Assembly: GCA_031256115.1 (NCBI GenBank)
Contig: JAIRRF010000156.1
Location: 1 to 6,583, forward strand
Source: Treponema sp.
GTDB taxonomy: Bacteria > Spirochaetota > Spirochaetia > Treponematales > Breznakiellaceae
Reading direction: 5' to 3'
Length of the DNA: 6,583 nucleotides
The notes beneath the pieces were generated by a model. It was not told the DNA's origin, searched no databases, and worked only from the letters and a program-made list of their open reading frames with translations. The translations under genes were made by a program, and so were the position numbers. Of the stretch, positions 6,567 through 6,583 are shown piece by piece (the stretch's first letter is position 1; every line of letters starts with the position of its first letter).

Positions 6567-6583
6567 AGATCGGAAGAGCGTCG
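6567..6583. other. Illumina TruSeq adapter read-through (not genomic)
   Basis: The final 17 bases, AGATCGGAAGAGCGTCG, are identical to the start of the standard Illumina adapter sequence (reverse complement of the universal adapter end). They sit exactly at the fragment terminus, immediately inside the cyclase frame. They should be trimmed, and genomic sequence ends at about 6566. The first base or two could match by chance, so the boundary is certain only to within a couple of bases. Confidence 0.96.

Overview
The window is a draft-assembly fragment from what looks like a spirochaete, most likely a Treponema-type organism. The taxonomic evidence is the gene content: a PUR-domain (DUF3276, Borrelia BpuR-like) protein, an apparent spiro-SPASM family gene, a class III cyclase with a TPR-like tail, and a Cache-type chemoreceptor. 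This was judged by reading the sequence, without any database search. All five genes lie on the minus strand, so transcription runs from right to left. Both terminal genes are cut by the fragment ends. The last 17 bases (6567-6583) are Illumina adapter sequence, not genomic DNA.

In transcription order: (1) 5723-6566, the C-terminal part of a class IIIb adenylate cyclase, whose start is missing beyond the right end. (2) An 88-bp gap at 5635-5722 holding a nested inverted repeat. (3) 3760-5634, a 624-aa phosphohexomutase (phosphoglucomutase/phosphomannomutase superfamily) with all four active-site loops. (4) 3179-3745, only 14 bp downstream with its ribosome binding site in the gap: a PUR-domain nucleic-acid-binding protein with a long basic Arg/Gly-rich tail built partly from 15-bp repeats. 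(5) A good sigma-70-type promoter at 3127-3155, then 920-3106, a complete methyl-accepting chemotaxis protein. (6) 730-919, a 190-bp intergenic stretch almost filled by a compact two-hairpin repeat (748-897) with imperfect terminal inverted repeats. (7) 1-729, the N-terminal 243 codons of a probable spiro-SPASM protein, which runs off the left end before its expected radical-SAM domain.

Functionally the genes are mixed: cAMP signalling, sugar-phosphate metabolism, nucleic-acid binding and chemotaxis. Only the phosphohexomutase and PUR genes look like one tight transcription unit. I found no phage, plasmid, CRISPR, tRNA or rRNA sequence. The features most worth a second look are the double-hairpin element, the RG-rich tail on the PUR protein, the truncated spiro-SPASM gene, and the adapter contamination.
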